Part shown: positions 8,074 to 16,554 of the stretch, one piece after another
How positions within the stretch are numbered: the first letter of the stretch is position 1
How the letters are laid out: each line of letters begins with the position of its first letter
The notes under the pieces: model-generated
What the model was told of the DNA's origin: nothing
The model's database searches: none
Seen by the model: only the letters and a program-made list of their open reading frames with translations
From: CBDBGD01 sp965205235
Lineage (GTDB): Bacteria > Chloroflexota > Dehalococcoidia > Lucifugimonadales > UBA1127
Assembly (NCBI GenBank): GCA_965205235.1
Contig: CBDBGD010000003.1
Coordinates: 62,001-126,000 of the forward strand
Direction: 5' to 3'
DNA: 64,000 nucleotides
Program-made: the position numbers and the translations under genes

Positions 8074-8901
8074 GTGAACGTGGAGGCGGCACGGGAGGGG
8101 GACTCCCGGCTGCGCGTCCTGGTGCACGGCATCTCCGGCCGCATGGGGCGCGAGGTGCTGACCGCGCTCCACAACGCGCCCGACGTCGAGCCCGTGGGCG
8201 GCATCCGCAGGAACTCGCAGCAGCCCATGCCGCTGCCCGACGGCTCGGGCCTCGTCCCGGTCTTCTCCAGCGTCTCAGAGGCCATCGAGGCCTGTGCGCC
8301 CCACGTGATGGTGGACTTCTCCAATGCCGACGCGGCCAGGGCTGCACTCTGGGCCGCCGCTGCTCGCGAGGTGCACCTGGTCATCGGCACCACCGGGCTG
8401 GGCAGCGCCGACATGGAGGGCTTGCGGAAGATCGCCCTTCGTCACAAGATCGGCGCAGTCGTCGCCCCCAACTTCGCGCTTGGCGCCGTCCTGCTGGGCT
8501 ACCTCGCGCACACGGTGGCACGCCACTTCGACTACGCGGAGATCGTGGAGGCCCACCACGAGGCCAAGAAGGACAGCCCCTCCGGCACGGCGCTGGCCCT
8601 TGCCCGCGCGCTGGCTGCGGGGCGCAAGTCCCCTTTCCAGCGGCCCACCCCGGAGAAGGAGACCCTTCCAGGCACACGCGGCGGGGACAGCGACGGCGTG
8701 AGCATCCACGCCATGCGCATGCCCGGCCGCCTGGCCCACCACGAGATCGTCCTCGGCGCACAGGGTCAGACGCTGACCCTGCGCCACGACACCGTCAACC
8801 GCGAGTGCTACATGCCCGGGGTCCTGGCCGCCGTCCGCAAGGTGGGAGAGTATGCCGGGCACGTGGTGGGGCTGGAGAAGGTCCTGGGCCTCGAGGCGTA
8901 G
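8074..8901 (+). CDS. dapB: 4-hydroxy-tetrahydrodipicolinate reductase
   Basis: A 275-residue DapB of the lysine/diaminopimelate pathway, from GTG 8074. The nucleotide-binding motif HGISGRMG lies near residue 18, IGTTGL in the middle, and the signature EAHHEAKKDSPSGTA carries the catalytic His and Lys. The C-terminal dimerisation domain is complete. It follows pnp closely and precedes dapA, the enzyme supplying its substrate, so pnp-dapB-dapA may be partly co-transcribed. Confidence 0.95.
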   Translation: MNVEAAREGDSRLRVLVHGISGRMGREVLTALHNAPDVEPVGGIRRNSQQPMPLPDGSGLVPVFSSVSEAIEACAPHVMVDFSNADAARAALWAAAAREVHLVIGTTGLGSADMEGLRKIALRHKIGAVVAPNFALGAVLLGYLAHTVARHFDYAEIVEAHHEAKKDSPSGTALALARALAAGRKSPFQRPTPEKETLPGTRGGDSDGVSIHAMRMPGRLAHHEIVLGAQGQTLTLRHDTVNRECYMPGVLAAVRKVGEYAGHVVGLEKVLGLEA

Positions 8902-9020
8902 CGCCGGCGCGGTGGACGAAGCCCCTGGCAAGCCGGTATCCTATCCTGTGCATTCACGCCGGGCACGACTCCGGCGGCAGAACCACGGCTCCGAGGGTGC
9001 GGAGACGAGGGGAGGCGGTG

Positions 9021-9923
9021 ATGGCTGACATTGGACGCTTGCTGACAGCGATGGTGACCCCCTTTGACGACGGGGGCGAGGTCGACTACAAGCAGGCCAA
9101 GCGTCTGGCTCGAGCCCTCGTCGGCTCCGGCAGCGACGGCGTCGTGGTGGCCGGCACGACGGGCGAGTCCCCAACGCTCACCCCCGACGAGGAGTCCCGC
9201 CTCTTCGCCGAGATCCGGGAGGCCCTGGACGGCCGCGGCTGCGTGGTCGCGGGCACGGGCAGCAACAACACCCGCGAGGCGCTCAAGTACACCCGGAACG
9301 CGGAGAAGGCCGGCGTCGACGCGGCCCTGCTCGTGGTGCCCTACTACAACAAGCCCACCCAGGAGGGGCTGTACGAGCACTTTCGGGCGATAGCCGAGAG
9401 CACCTCCCTGCCCTGCATCCTCTACAACGTGCCCAGCCGCACCATCACCAGCCTGAGCGCGGAGACTACCATCCGCCTGAGCCAGGTCCCGAACATCGTC
9501 GGGGTCAAGGAGGCCAGCGCGGACTTCGAGCAGATCGGCGCCATCATCCGGGACTCCCGCCCGGGGTTCCGGGTGTGGAGCGGCAACGATGCGGACACCT
9601 TTCACATCCTCTGCCTGGGCGGCTACGGCGTCATCAGCGTGGCCTCTCATCTGGTGGGACGGCAGATCAAGGACATGATCCAGATGCTGCTGGACGGCAG
9701 CCTGGAGGGCTCCGCGGCGGAGCACCTGCGGCTCCTCCCGCTCTTCAAGGGAATCTTCGTCGTGTCCAACCCCATCCCCATTCGGTACGGGGTCAACCGG
9801 GCGGGCCTTCGAGTGGGCAGCCCTCGCCTGCCGCTGACGGACCCCGACGCGAAGACCGCTGCGTTCCTGGACGACCTCTTCGACCGCTACAACATGGACC
9901 TGCCCGTAGACGACGCGGAGTAG
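9021..9923 (+). CDS. dapA: 4-hydroxy-tetrahydrodipicolinate synthase
   Basis: A 300-residue DapA condensing pyruvate with aspartate semialdehyde. ATG 9021 follows GGAGG at 9011-9015. Conserved elements are GTTGESPTL (residues 45-53), YYNKPTQEGLYEHF, the Tyr of ILYNVPSRT (Y135) and the Schiff-base lysine K163 in GVKEAS. The family includes related aldolases, but adjacency to dapB makes the lysine-pathway role the best call. The 119-base gap after dapB contains TATCCT-like boxes without a good -35. Confidence 0.93.
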   Translation: MADIGRLLTAMVTPFDDGGEVDYKQAKRLARALVGSGSDGVVVAGTTGESPTLTPDEESRLFAEIREALDGRGCVVAGTGSNNTREALKYTRNAEKAGVDAALLVVPYYNKPTQEGLYEHFRAIAESTSLPCILYNVPSRTITSLSAETTIRLSQVPNIVGVKEASADFEQIGAIIRDSRPGFRVWSGNDADTFHILCLGGYGVISVASHLVGRQIKDMIQMLLDGSLEGSAAEHLRLLPLFKGIFVVSNPIPIRYGVNRAGLRVGSPRLPLTDPDAKTAAFLDDLFDRYNMDLPVDDAE

Positions 9924-10055
9924 GCCCGCCCTCCCGCGGCCACACCCCTCCCCTCGCCTCCACCTGCAGGGGCGCCCCCTTCCTGTGGGCGATGCTGTCG
10001 TTCCCCTTCCCCGCGTTACCGCAAGGACGCTCTGCAATCGCTTCGCTGAGACCCG

Positions 10056-10080
10056 GCGTATCTTGTAACATAGAGCTACG
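10056..10080 (+). repeat. Conserved leader element, copy 1
   Basis: The element GCGTATC-GTA-CATAGAGCT-C precedes the first DM13 gene by about 40 bases and recurs before the second at 11025-11048. It contains a possible -10 (TAACAT 10066-10071). The shared upstream DNA shows that the tandem duplication took its leader with it. Confidence 0.5.
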
Positions 10081-10116
10081 TACTTGCGGCGATGAGCCGA
10101 GAGAGGGGGGACTGTC

Positions 10117-10992
10117 GTGGCGGAGTTCTTCGGCGACCTCGAGCGACTTGCTGCTGACCTGTACCCGTACCGATGGGCGATCACTGCCGCCGTTGTCATC
10201 GTGCTGGCCGTGGCGGGCTGGTACGCGGTCCGCATCGGCTGGCACATGCTCCTGTGGCGGTTCCGCAAGCCCGCAGCCATCGTGGGCGTTCCGCTCCTGG
10301 TGCTGTTCGGCTTCGTAGCCTATGACCTGGGTTCTCCCCTCTTCACCAACGTGACCGTGGAGGAGGAGTTTCCCTTCGCCTTCGCCGCCACTGTGCCCTC
10401 GGGCATGGAACGCAGCGACGTGGAGGAGGTCATGGCCGGCATGGCGATGGTCGACGATCCGGTGATGGAGGAGGCGATGCCGGCAGCTCCCTCGATCACC
10501 GCAGGTTCAATGATGGCCGCGGGCCAGGACGTCGTCGCCATGGGTATGGCCGACGCAATGGCCATGGCCGGCTCGACGGCCGACGCCACTGAGATGGTCC
10601 AGAGCACCATGGCCGAGATGGCAGGCCAGATGGGAGAGCCGACCCAGGTCGCGTCCGGCAGCTTCAAGGACGCCGACGCCTTCCACCGAGGCAGTGGCCA
10701 GGCGATCATCTACTCCGCGCCCGGCGGCGGTCACCTGCTCCGCCTGGAGAACCTGGACGTGACCAACGGCCCTGCGTTGCACGTCATCCTCTCCACCCAC
10801 GAAGACCCCACCCGCGGCGACGAGGTGAAGCTGCCCGGCTACGCGGACCTGGGACCGCTCAAGGGCAATCGCGGCAACCAGAACTACACCATCCCGGACA
10901 ACGTGGACGTGAGCGCCATCCGGAGCGTGGTGGTCTACTGCAAGCCCTTCTCCGTCGTCTTCAGCGTTGCAACGCTCAGCCACGAAGGCTAG
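10117..10992 (+). CDS. DM13-domain membrane protein (copy 1)
   Basis: A 291-residue protein from GTG 10117 behind a purine-rich GAGAGGGGGG. Two membrane segments lie near the N-terminus (about residues 21-42 and 55-73), followed by a Met/Ala-rich linker with many methionines (about 105-175) and a C-terminal DM13 domain (about 190-288; FHRGSGQAIIY, LRLENLDVTNGPALHVILS, GNRGNQNYTIP and a Cys near the end in VVYCKPF). DM13 domains are thought to be extracytoplasmic, cytochrome-like redox modules; the bacterial role is unknown. The gene is followed 93 bases later by a paralogue with the same N-terminus. Confidence 0.8.
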   Translation: MAEFFGDLERLAADLYPYRWAITAAVVIVLAVAGWYAVRIGWHMLLWRFRKPAAIVGVPLLVLFGFVAYDLGSPLFTNVTVEEEFPFAFAATVPSGMERSDVEEVMAGMAMVDDPVMEEAMPAAPSITAGSMMAAGQDVVAMGMADAMAMAGSTADATEMVQSTMAEMAGQMGEPTQVASGSFKDADAFHRGSGQAIIYSAPGGGHLLRLENLDVTNGPALHVILSTHEDPTRGDEVKLPGYADLGPLKGNRGNQNYTIPDNVDVSAIRSVVVYCKPFSVVFSVATLSHEG

Positions 10993-11024
10993 CAGCCCAA
11001 GCTCTGCGAGGAGAGCATCGTTGG

Positions 11025-11048
11025 GCGTATCGAGTACCATAGAGCTTC
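11025..11048 (+). repeat. Conserved leader element, copy 2
   Basis: Second copy of the leader element, upstream of the second DM13 gene, with TACCAT (11035-11040) in the place of TAACAT in copy 1. Confidence 0.5.
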
Positions 11049-11085
11049 GGCGCCCTCACGGCGCAGTCCGGAGTGAGGGATAGTC

Positions 11086-12126
11086 GTGGCGGAGTTCTTT
11101 GGCGACCTGGAACGGCTTGCCGCCGACCTGTACCCGTACCGATGGGCAATTGCCGCCGGTCTCGTCGTCGTGCTGGCTGTGGTCGCGGCGTATGCGTACC
11201 GCAGCGGATGGCACCTGCTCCTCTGGCGGTACCGCCTGCCCGCGGCCATCGTGGGCGTTCCAGCCGTGGTCGTGTTCGGCTTTGTGGCCTACGAGCTGGG
11301 CTCTCCTCTCTTCACGAACGTCACCGTCGAAGAGGAGTTCCCCTTGGCTTTTCAAGCCATCGTTCCGCCGGACATGGACCGCGAAGAGGTGGAAGAGGTG
11401 ATGGCAGTCGCGGCGACGGTGGAGAAGCAGGTTATGGAGCCCATGCCAACGGCCGTGGGCGCGGTCTCCACCCCGCGGGCGCCCGCCGCCCCGACGCCGT
11501 CGCCTGCACCCACGGCTGCACTCGCAACGCCCGCTCCGACGGTCGCCCCGGCGCCGCCTCCCGTCCCCACGTCCTCGCCAGCCACGCCAGCACCGACGGT
11601 AGCCCCGGGGTCCTCCCCCGCGCCCACGGTTACGCCAGTCACGCCCACACCCATGGTCGCTCCTTCACCGTCTCCCACGCCTACGCCCACACCGACCCCG
11701 TCCCCCACACCGACCCCGTCCCCCACTCCAACGCCATCCCCCACGCCCACCCCAGAGCCGCCGACGGGGCCTGTCAGGGTCAAGGCCGGCGAGTTCCGGG
11801 ACCAGGACAGCTTCCACCGGGGCAGTGGGCAGGCCATCATCTATCGAGGGACGGACGGCTCCCACCTGCTCAGGCTGGAGAACCTCAACGTCACCAACGG
11901 GCCGGACCTGCGCGTGCTGGTCTCGCCGCACCCCGACCCGAGGACCAGGGACGACCTCAACTCCCGCGGCTATGTCGAGCTTGACAGGCTCAAAGGGAAC
12001 AGGGGGAACCAGAACTACTTCATCCCCGACACCGTGGACGTGTCTACCGTCAATAGCGTTATCATCTACTGCAGGCCCTTCCACGTGATCTTCAGCGTGG
12101 CGCCGCTAAGGGATGTAGAGCAGTAG
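11086..12126 (+). CDS. DM13-domain membrane protein (copy 2) with Pro/Thr stalk
   Basis: A 346-residue paralogue of the upstream protein, from GTG 11086. The first 100 residues (MAEFFGDLERLAADLYPYRW, two membrane segments, then GSPLFTNVTVEEEFP) are almost the same as copy 1. The middle has diverged into a Pro/Thr/Ser-rich stalk with repeated TPTPSP units (about residues 125-225), as in cell-wall-spanning or glycosylated linkers. The C-terminal DM13 domain (about 230-340) keeps GSGQAIIYRGTDGSHLLRLE and GNRGNQNYFIPDTVD. The two genes probably arose by tandem duplication and may place the same redox-like domain at different distances from the membrane. Confidence 0.8.
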   Translation: MAEFFGDLERLAADLYPYRWAIAAGLVVVLAVVAAYAYRSGWHLLLWRYRLPAAIVGVPAVVVFGFVAYELGSPLFTNVTVEEEFPLAFQAIVPPDMDREEVEEVMAVAATVEKQVMEPMPTAVGAVSTPRAPAAPTPSPAPTAALATPAPTVAPAPPPVPTSSPATPAPTVAPGSSPAPTVTPVTPTPMVAPSPSPTPTPTPTPSPTPTPSPTPTPSPTPTPEPPTGPVRVKAGEFRDQDSFHRGSGQAIIYRGTDGSHLLRLENLNVTNGPDLRVLVSPHPDPRTRDDLNSRGYVELDRLKGNRGNQNYFIPDTVDVSTVNSVIIYCRPFHVIFSVAPLRDVEQ

Positions 12127-12178
12127 CCGAGTCTCAGAGTCGCAGCGGAAGCGAGAGGGGTCTCTCCCAAGGAGGCTG

Positions 12179-13006
12179 ATGGAAATGGCTGAAGCCGGTT
12201 CGAACGGACGCACGCTGGCGGGCCAGAAGGCCCTGGTGACCGGCGCCAGCTCCGGCATTGGGAAGGCCGTGGCCATCGCGCTGGGCCGTGCCGGAGCTGA
12301 CGTGGTCGTGAACTACTACTCGGGGGAGGCCGGCGCCCAGCAGGCGGTCGAGCAGATCACCGCTGCAGGCAGCCAGGCCTACGCCGTCCAGGCCAACGTG
12401 AGCCGGGAAGACCAGGTCCAGACCATGTTCCGCGGCATCTACGACCGCTTCGGCACCATCGACATCCTGGTGAACAACGCGGGCGTGCAGAAGGACGCTG
12501 CCTTCGACGAGATGACCTTGGCCGAGTGGCAGGCGGTCATCGACATCAACCTCACGGGGCAGTTCCTGTGCGCCCGCGAGGCTGTCCGGGAGTTCAAGCG
12601 GCGAGGCGTGGTGGCAGAGGTCTCCTGCTCCGCCGGCAAGATCATCTCCATCAGCTCCGTCCACGAGCTCATCCCCTGGGCGGGACATGTGAACTACGCC
12701 GCGTCCAAGGGCGGCGTGATGATGATGACCAGGAGCATTGCCCAGGAGGTCGCGCCCCACCGCATCCGGGTGAACAGCATTGCACCCGGCGCAATCAGGA
12801 CGCCCATCAACGTGGGCGCCTGGTCCACGCCGGAGGCCGAGCAAGACCTCCTCCGTCTGATACCCTACGGACGGGTAGGCGAACCCGCCGATATTGGCAA
12901 GGCCGCCGTCTGGCTCGCGTCGGACGATTCGGAGTATGTTCATGGCGTCACCCTTTTCGTCGACGGTGGCATGACCCTGTACCCTGAATTCGCGACGGGA
13001 GGCTAG
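12179..13006 (+). CDS. Short-chain dehydrogenase, glucose 1-dehydrogenase-like
   Basis: A 275-residue classical SDR. The cofactor motif TGASSGIG (21-28), NNAG (99-102) and the catalytic Ser-Tyr-Lys set (S160; Y173 and K177 in YAASK) are intact, and GRVGEPADIGKAAVWLASDDS followed by the VDGGMTLYP ending is typical of glucose 1-dehydrogenases. An extra stretch of about 12 residues (RGVVAEVSCSAG) precedes the strand leading to the active-site Ser. ATG 12179 or the second ATG 12185 could start it; AAGGAGG at 12169-12175 is better spaced for 12185. It ends three bases before the GH15 gene, suggesting oxidation of sugar released by that enzyme. Confidence 0.8.
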   Translation: MEMAEAGSNGRTLAGQKALVTGASSGIGKAVAIALGRAGADVVVNYYSGEAGAQQAVEQITAAGSQAYAVQANVSREDQVQTMFRGIYDRFGTIDILVNNAGVQKDAAFDEMTLAEWQAVIDINLTGQFLCAREAVREFKRRGVVAEVSCSAGKIISISSVHELIPWAGHVNYAASKGGVMMMTRSIAQEVAPHRIRVNSIAPGAIRTPINVGAWSTPEAEQDLLRLIPYGRVGEPADIGKAAVWLASDDSEYVHGVTLFVDGGMTLYPEFATGG

Positions 13007-13009
13007 GAG

Positions 13010-14860
13010 ATGGCAGAGGACCGCTCTTCTCAACCGGCGGACGCTCGTCCCCGCTCTGAGGGGTACAAGCCGATTGAGGACTACGGCGTCATCGGGGACC
13101 TGCGCACGGCGGTCCTGGTGGGCAAGGACGGCTCCATCGACTGGTGCTGCCTGCCGAACTTTGACTCGCCCAGCGTCTTCGCCTCCATCCTCGATTCGAA
13201 GAAGGGCGGCTTCTTCAAGATCGCGCCGGTCCAAGACGCCGTCCAGAAGCAGATGTACCTGCCCGAGACATGCGTCCTAGTCACCCGATTCCTGAGCCCC
13301 GAGGGCGTCTGCGAGGTCATCGACTTCATGCCCGTCTACGGCCACGAGGGCCAGATGTCCCACGCCAACCAGATCGTCCGGCAGGTCAGGGTCGTACGCG
13401 GCTCGGTGCACATGAAGATGACCTGTCTCCCGGCCTTTGACTATGCCAGGCTGAAGCACACGGTCGATGTGGGTCCCTACGGCGTCGTCTTCTCCTCCGG
13501 CTGGGAGGAGCTGGGTCTCACGTCCACGGTGCCGCTGAGAGTGGTTGGGGACGGCGTTGAGGCGGAGTTCCTCATGCACGCGGGCGACAAGATCACCTTC
13601 CTGCTCCGCCATACCAACCGGGGGAGCGATACGCCCCCCCTCGACCCGGAGTTCCAGGGAGACGAGGCCTTTCGACAGACCGTCCAGTTCTGGCGCAGAT
13701 GGGTCGCCAGCTGCAAGTACCAGGGTCGGTGGCGTGAGGTGGTGCAGCGCTCGGCCCTCACTCTGAAGCTGCTGACCTTCGCTCCCACCGGCGCCATAGT
13801 GGCCGCACCGACCACCAGCCTTCCGGAGACGATCGGTGGAGTGCGCAACTGGGACTACCGCTACACGTGGATCCGCGACGCCGCCTTCACGGTGTACGGA
13901 TTCCTCCGGCTGGGCCTCACTCGGGAGGCTGAAGCCTTCGTCAACTGGATCGAAGACCGCGCTCACGAAGAGGCCTTCGACGGCTCCATGCAGAGCATGT
14001 ATGCCATCAGCGGCGGCCACGAGCTGGAAGAGGAGGAGCTCCGGCACCTGGAGGGCTATCGGAAGTCCGCGCCCGTCCGCGTCGGCAATGCCGCCTACCG
14101 GCAGCGCCAGTTGGACATCTACGGTGAGCTCATGGACACCGTCTACCTCTCCAACAAGTATGGCAAGCCCATCTCCTACGACCTGTGGCAGCATCTCAAG
14201 AGGTTGCTCAACTACGTGACCGAGCACTGGCAGGAGAGGGACGAGGGGATCTGGGAGGTGCGCGGCGGCCAGCAACACTTCGTCTATTCCAAGCTCATGT
14301 GCTGGGTCGCCCTCGACCGCGGCGTCAGGTTGGCCGACAGACGGAGCTTCCCCGGCGACCGCGTCCGGTGGCTGACGACGCGGGACCAGATCTACGAGGA
14401 GATCATGACCAAGGGCTGGAACGAGGCCCGCCAGAGCTTCGTCCAGCACTACGACACCGACGCGCTGGACGCCAGCAACCTGATGATGCCTCTCACCTTC
14501 TTCGTCTCGCCCACGGACCCTCGCATGCAGTCGACGCTGAAGGCGACGCTGGAGACGCTGGTCTCGGACAGCCTGGTCTACCGCTACCAGATAGGCGCCG
14601 GCGCCCACGACGGCCTGGTGGGCGAGGAAGGGACCTTCTCCATGTGCACCTTCTGGCTGGTCGAGGCGCTGACTCGAGCAGGACGCTTGGACGAGGCCCG
14701 GCTCATCTTCGAGAAGATGCTCACCTATGCAAACCACCTGGAGCTGTACGCAGAGGAAATTGGCCCCAGCGGCGAGGCCCTGGGCAACTTCCCCCAAGCC
14801 TTCACGCACCTGGGGCTCATCAGCGCCGCATTCAACCTCGACCGCGCCCTGGGGAGCTGA
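13010..14860 (+). CDS. Glycoside hydrolase family 15 protein (glucoamylase/trehalase-like)
   Basis: A 616-residue GH15 protein: an N-terminal beta-domain (GVIGDLRTAVLVGKDGSIDW, then FDSPSVFASIL) and an (alpha/alpha)6 barrel containing GGVRNWDYRYTWIRDAAF and the C-terminal YAEEIGPSGEALGNFPQ with the second catalytic Glu. There is no signal peptide, so it is probably cytoplasmic and acts on storage or compatible-solute glucans, or on trehalose as known for some actinobacterial relatives. It is coupled to the upstream glucose-dehydrogenase-like gene (three-base gap). Exact substrate cannot be read from sequence. Confidence 0.9.
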   Translation: MAEDRSSQPADARPRSEGYKPIEDYGVIGDLRTAVLVGKDGSIDWCCLPNFDSPSVFASILDSKKGGFFKIAPVQDAVQKQMYLPETCVLVTRFLSPEGVCEVIDFMPVYGHEGQMSHANQIVRQVRVVRGSVHMKMTCLPAFDYARLKHTVDVGPYGVVFSSGWEELGLTSTVPLRVVGDGVEAEFLMHAGDKITFLLRHTNRGSDTPPLDPEFQGDEAFRQTVQFWRRWVASCKYQGRWREVVQRSALTLKLLTFAPTGAIVAAPTTSLPETIGGVRNWDYRYTWIRDAAFTVYGFLRLGLTREAEAFVNWIEDRAHEEAFDGSMQSMYAISGGHELEEEELRHLEGYRKSAPVRVGNAAYRQRQLDIYGELMDTVYLSNKYGKPISYDLWQHLKRLLNYVTEHWQERDEGIWEVRGGQQHFVYSKLMCWVALDRGVRLADRRSFPGDRVRWLTTRDQIYEEIMTKGWNEARQSFVQHYDTDALDASNLMMPLTFFVSPTDPRMQSTLKATLETLVSDSLVYRYQIGAGAHDGLVGEEGTFSMCTFWLVEALTRAGRLDEARLIFEKMLTYANHLELYAEEIGPSGEALGNFPQAFTHLGLISAAFNLDRALGS

Positions 14861-14906
14861 GGGGCGAAGCGCAACGCGCGGCGGGTTGCAGACCAGGGGG
14901 GTGGGG

Positions 14907-14981
14907 TGGTCGGGGAGGCGAGGGTCGAACTCGCGACCTCCACGTCCCGAACGTGGCGCCCTACCACTGGGCCACTCCCCG
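14907..14981 (-). tRNA. tRNA-Pro (anticodon CGG)
   Basis: On the minus strand the sequence folds as a cloverleaf: acceptor CGGGGAG paired with CTCCCCG, anticodon stem CCACG/CGTGG with loop TTCGGGA (anticodon CGG), and T-arm with GTTCGA. Discriminator A and an encoded CCA (14909-14907) follow. C1-G72 is typical of bacterial tRNA-Pro. A TATAAT box on the minus strand (15020-15025) lies about 40 bases upstream. Confidence 0.95.
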
Positions 14982-15046
14982 ACCGAGGGGTGCAGTGGGG
15001 CGCATAGCCCCAAGGGTCAATTATACGGCGGGCCCGGCCTCCAACA

Positions 15047-15742
15047 CTAGGAGGGGGTCCGGCCCCGCCCCCGCGGGGGGCCGCCTGAGCCGCCGCCCCG
15101 GCGGGGCATGATGGTCACCTGGCGCGTGTCCCCGTCCCCGGTACTCTCCGTCGTCACCCTGGGGTGTCCGGCCAGCGACACGTGGATCGTGCGCCGCTCG
15201 TTGGCGGGCATAGGCTCCAGCGTGATGCTCCGGCCGGAGGACGAAACCCGGTCCGCGGCCCGCAGCGCCAGGTCCCGCAGCGTCCGAGCGCGCCGCTCCT
15301 TGTAGCGTTCCACGTCTAGGATTACGCGGCCCTGCCCTTCCGTCGCCTGCTTGGCCAGCATGAGGTTCAGGACGAACTGGAACGCTCGCAGCGTCTCTCC
15401 TCGCCGGCCGATGAGGAGGCCGGAGTCGTCCCCTTCCACCTCAATGGTGTGGGTGTCCGGCGAGTCCGGGCTGGGCTTGCCGATGGTGGAGGTGGCGGAG
15501 ATGCCCATGAGGACCAGCAGCCGGTCCACGATGCCCTTGGCTGTGCGCACCTGGGTTCCCTTGACCCCCAGGCGGGTTGCCCGCACTCGAGCGTCCTGGG
15601 AGCCGAAACCCAGGAACCCGCTCTTAGCGCGAGCGAGGACCTCGACCTCTACCTCGTCGCGGGCGGCGTCGAGGCCCTTTAGGGCGAGCTCCAGGGCCTC
15701 CTCCACCGTCTTCCCCGTTGCTTCTACGCTCTCCGTCTCCAT
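15047..15742 (-). CDS. jag: Jag/KhpB-like RNA-binding protein (Jag-N, KH, R3H)
   Basis: A 231-residue protein with a Jag-N domain (residues 1-50; ESVEATGKTVEEALELAL and SGFLGFGSQDARV), a KH-like domain (about 85-150; DDSGLLIGRRGETLRAFQ) and an R3H domain (about 160-225; RERRA-like helix and PANERRTIHVSLAG), then a Gly/Arg tail. Jag/KhpB is an RNA-binding protein tied to cell division and envelope control and is usually encoded just after yidC, as here. The start ATG (15742-15740) lies inside the yidC reading frame, giving a 119-base overlap. The open frame extends upstream but only this start gives the family N-terminus. Confidence 0.88.
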   Translation of the reverse strand: METESVEATGKTVEEALELALKGLDAARDEVEVEVLARAKSGFLGFGSQDARVRATRLGVKGTQVRTAKGIVDRLLVLMGISATSTIGKPSPDSPDTHTIEVEGDDSGLLIGRRGETLRAFQFVLNLMLAKQATEGQGRVILDVERYKERRARTLRDLALRAADRVSSSGRSITLEPMPANERRTIHVSLAGHPRVTTESTGDGDTRQVTIMPRRGGGSGGPPRGRGRTPS

Positions 15743-16538
15743 CCTCTTCTCGCTCCTCGGCCGCCGGCTCAACGGCTGCGGGCGCCGGGGCAGCCTCCTG
15801 CTGCTTCCCGAACCGCAGCCCGCCCCATCCGGCGGTCTTGTATTGAATTGCCATGCCTGCAAGGTTGGAGGCGACCCAGTACAGGGCCAGCCCGCTGGGG
15901 AACTGGAAGGTAAAGAACATGAACATGAGCGGCAGCATCCAGAGCATCATCTGGTTGGTCTGTCGCTGCCTCGGGTCGGCGGATATGGGCGTGGTCATCT
16001 TCTGGGTGGCCCACATGGACGCGCCCACCAGCACCGGCAGCAGGGGAAGCGGGTCCGGCTGGGCCAGGTCCAGCCACAGGAAGCTGCTGTCCAGCGGCAC
16101 CGCTGCGTGGGCCGCGTCGAACCAGGAGTAGAGGACTCCGGAGAGCCCCACGATCGACTCTGGACTGGCGGGAAGCGCCTTGATCAGCGACCAGTACAGG
16201 GCGATCCAGATGGGCATCTGGATCACCAGCGGGCCAAGGCAGCCCAGCGGGTTGACGCCCTGCTCCTTGTAGAGGGCAAAGGTCTCCTTGGACAGCCGCT
16301 GCCGGTCGTTGGCGTAGCGCTTCTGCAGCTCCTGGATCTTGGGCTGGAGCTGGGCCATGGCCCGGGCCTGCTTGGTCTGGCGCACGGTCAGGGGCAGCGT
16401 GACCAGCCGCACCAGCACGGTGAAGACCAGGATGCTCAGCCCAAAGTTTTGGAAGAGCAGCAGGTAGAGGCCCACCAGGCCGTTGGTCATAGGCCGGATG
16501 AGCCCTTCGTTCCAGACCAGGCCGAGTAGCTCCAGCAC
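15624..16538 (-). CDS. yidC: YidC/Oxa1 membrane protein insertase
   Basis: A 304-residue YidC of the short Gram-positive/Chloroflexi type, with no large periplasmic domain. It starts with GTG (16538-16536) behind GGAGGG. Membrane segments occur near residues 18-48, 95-125, 160-180 and 205-235, and the second cytoplasmic loop LQPKIQELQKRYANDRQRL is typical. The last 55 residues are an Arg/Gly/Glu-rich cytoplasmic tail whose DNA also encodes the start of jag in another frame. It inserts membrane proteins with or without SecYEG; the linked yidD and rnpA genes are its usual neighbours. Confidence 0.93.
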   Translation of the reverse strand: MLELLGLVWNEGLIRPMTNGLVGLYLLLFQNFGLSILVFTVLVRLVTLPLTVRQTKQARAMAQLQPKIQELQKRYANDRQRLSKETFALYKEQGVNPLGCLGPLVIQMPIWIALYWSLIKALPASPESIVGLSGVLYSWFDAAHAAVPLDSSFLWLDLAQPDPLPLLPVLVGASMWATQKMTTPISADPRQRQTNQMMLWMLPLMFMFFTFQFPSGLALYWVASNLAGMAIQYKTAGWGGLRFGKQQEAAPAPAAVEPAAEEREEDGDGERRSNGEDGGGGPGARPKGPRRRPRRGRGRGPRSR

Positions 16539-16554
16539 CTAGCCGTCCCTCCTG

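Noticed and set aside
5767..8172. Very long open frame antisense to pnp
   Set aside because: In 70% GC DNA stop codons are rare on the opposite strand; the product has no recognisable domain and the sense strand is an unmistakable PNPase.
11650..11760. Minisatellite in the DM13 copy 2 gene as a mobile repeat
   Set aside because: It is a coding TPTPSP stalk formed by simple codon repetition, not a dispersed element.
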